The notes beneath the pieces were generated by a model. That model was not told where the DNA came from. It was given only the letters and a program-made list of their open reading frames with translations, and did not search any database. A DNA stretch of 6,395 nt from a bacterium (lineage in GTDB: Bacteria > AUK180 > JAQVHJ01), in contig JAQVHJ010000146.1 in assembly GCA_028696285.1 (NCBI GenBank), forward strand, positions 1-6,395, given 5' to 3'. The stretch's first letter is position 1, and every line of letters starts with the position of its first letter. Positions 6,344 to 6,395 of this stretch are shown here, piece by piece. The position numbers and the translations under genes are program-made.

Positions 6344-6395
6344 ATGAAAAATATATTTAGAAATAAGAACATTCTTGTTACGGGGGGAACAGGTT
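6344..6395 (+). CDS. Start of a Rossmann-fold nucleotide-sugar enzyme, probably a 4,6-dehydratase (cut by window edge)
   Basis: Only 17 codons are present. They read MKNIFRNKNILVTGGTG, a beta-strand plus the TGGTG part of the glycine-rich NAD(P)-binding motif of extended short-chain dehydrogenases. The gene follows the aminotransferase by six bases, with an AAAAGGG site. A UDP-GlcNAc 4,6-dehydratase is exactly the activity this pathway still lacks, so that is the best guess. The FxNKNILVTGGTG form recalls PseB/CapD-like dehydratases more than LegB-like ones, which more often read TGAxGFIG. With so little sequence, an epimerase or reductase of the same superfamily remains possible. Confidence 0.6.
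   Translation, partial: MKNIFRNKNILVTGGTG

Noticed and set aside
1..6395. CRISPR arrays, tRNA or rRNA genes, insertion sequences, attachment sites, toxin-antitoxin or defence genes
   Set aside because: None was seen on either strand by reading. Coding density is nearly total and no gap exceeds 11 bases.

Overview
The window is a piece of a surface-polysaccharide (capsule, exopolysaccharide or O-antigen-type) locus from a Gram-negative bacterium. Five complete and two partial genes lie head to tail on the + strand, with almost no non-coding DNA. The Gram-negative call rests on the first gene, a Wzc-like protein that joins the periplasmic chain-length domain and the cytoplasmic tyrosine kinase in one chain; Gram-positive versions are usually split in two. 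The DNA is AT-leaning, with many ATA, AGA and AGG codons, and most genes have good AGGAG-like ribosome sites. That argues mildly against Bacteroidota, but the phylum cannot be fixed from this sequence.

Layout: (1) left edge to 1745, a tyrosine autokinase/chain-length regulator missing its N-terminus, ending in a striking tyrosine cluster. (2) 1757-2452, a CMP-nonulosonate (sialic-acid-like) cytidylyltransferase. (3) 2454-3506, a NeuB/LegI-type nonulosonate synthase. (4) 3485-4594, a NeuC/LegG-type hydrolysing UDP-sugar 2-epimerase. (5) 4595-5227, a NeuD/PglD-type left-handed beta-helix acetyltransferase with a TTG start. (6) 5228-6337, a DegT/DnrJ/EryC1 PLP-dependent sugar aminotransferase. 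(7) 6344 to the right edge, the first 17 codons of a Rossmann-fold protein, probably a nucleotide-sugar 4,6-dehydratase. Gene junctions are 11 nt, 1 nt, a 22-nt overlap, 0 nt, 0 nt and 6 nt, so this is very likely one translationally coupled operon. No internal promoter or terminator is visible, and no gap exceeds 11 bases.

Read backwards, genes 7 to 2 form a plausible pathway. UDP-GlcNAc is dehydrated to a 4-keto-6-deoxy sugar, aminated at C4, N-acetylated, then hydrolysed and epimerised at C2. The product is condensed with phosphoenolpyruvate and activated with CMP. This is the logic of UDP-linked CMP-legionaminic acid synthesis. The alternative is plain CMP-Neu5Ac (NeuABCD), with genes 6 and 7 serving another sugar. 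The kinase next door suggests the product enters a Wzx/Wzy-exported polymer. The gene set is of known type. The open questions are the exact nonulosonic acid made, because the aminotransferase and the last partial gene do not look like textbook LegC and LegB, and the repeat-encoded tyrosine tail of the kinase. I found no sign of CRISPR, mobile elements, RNA genes or a wholly new system.
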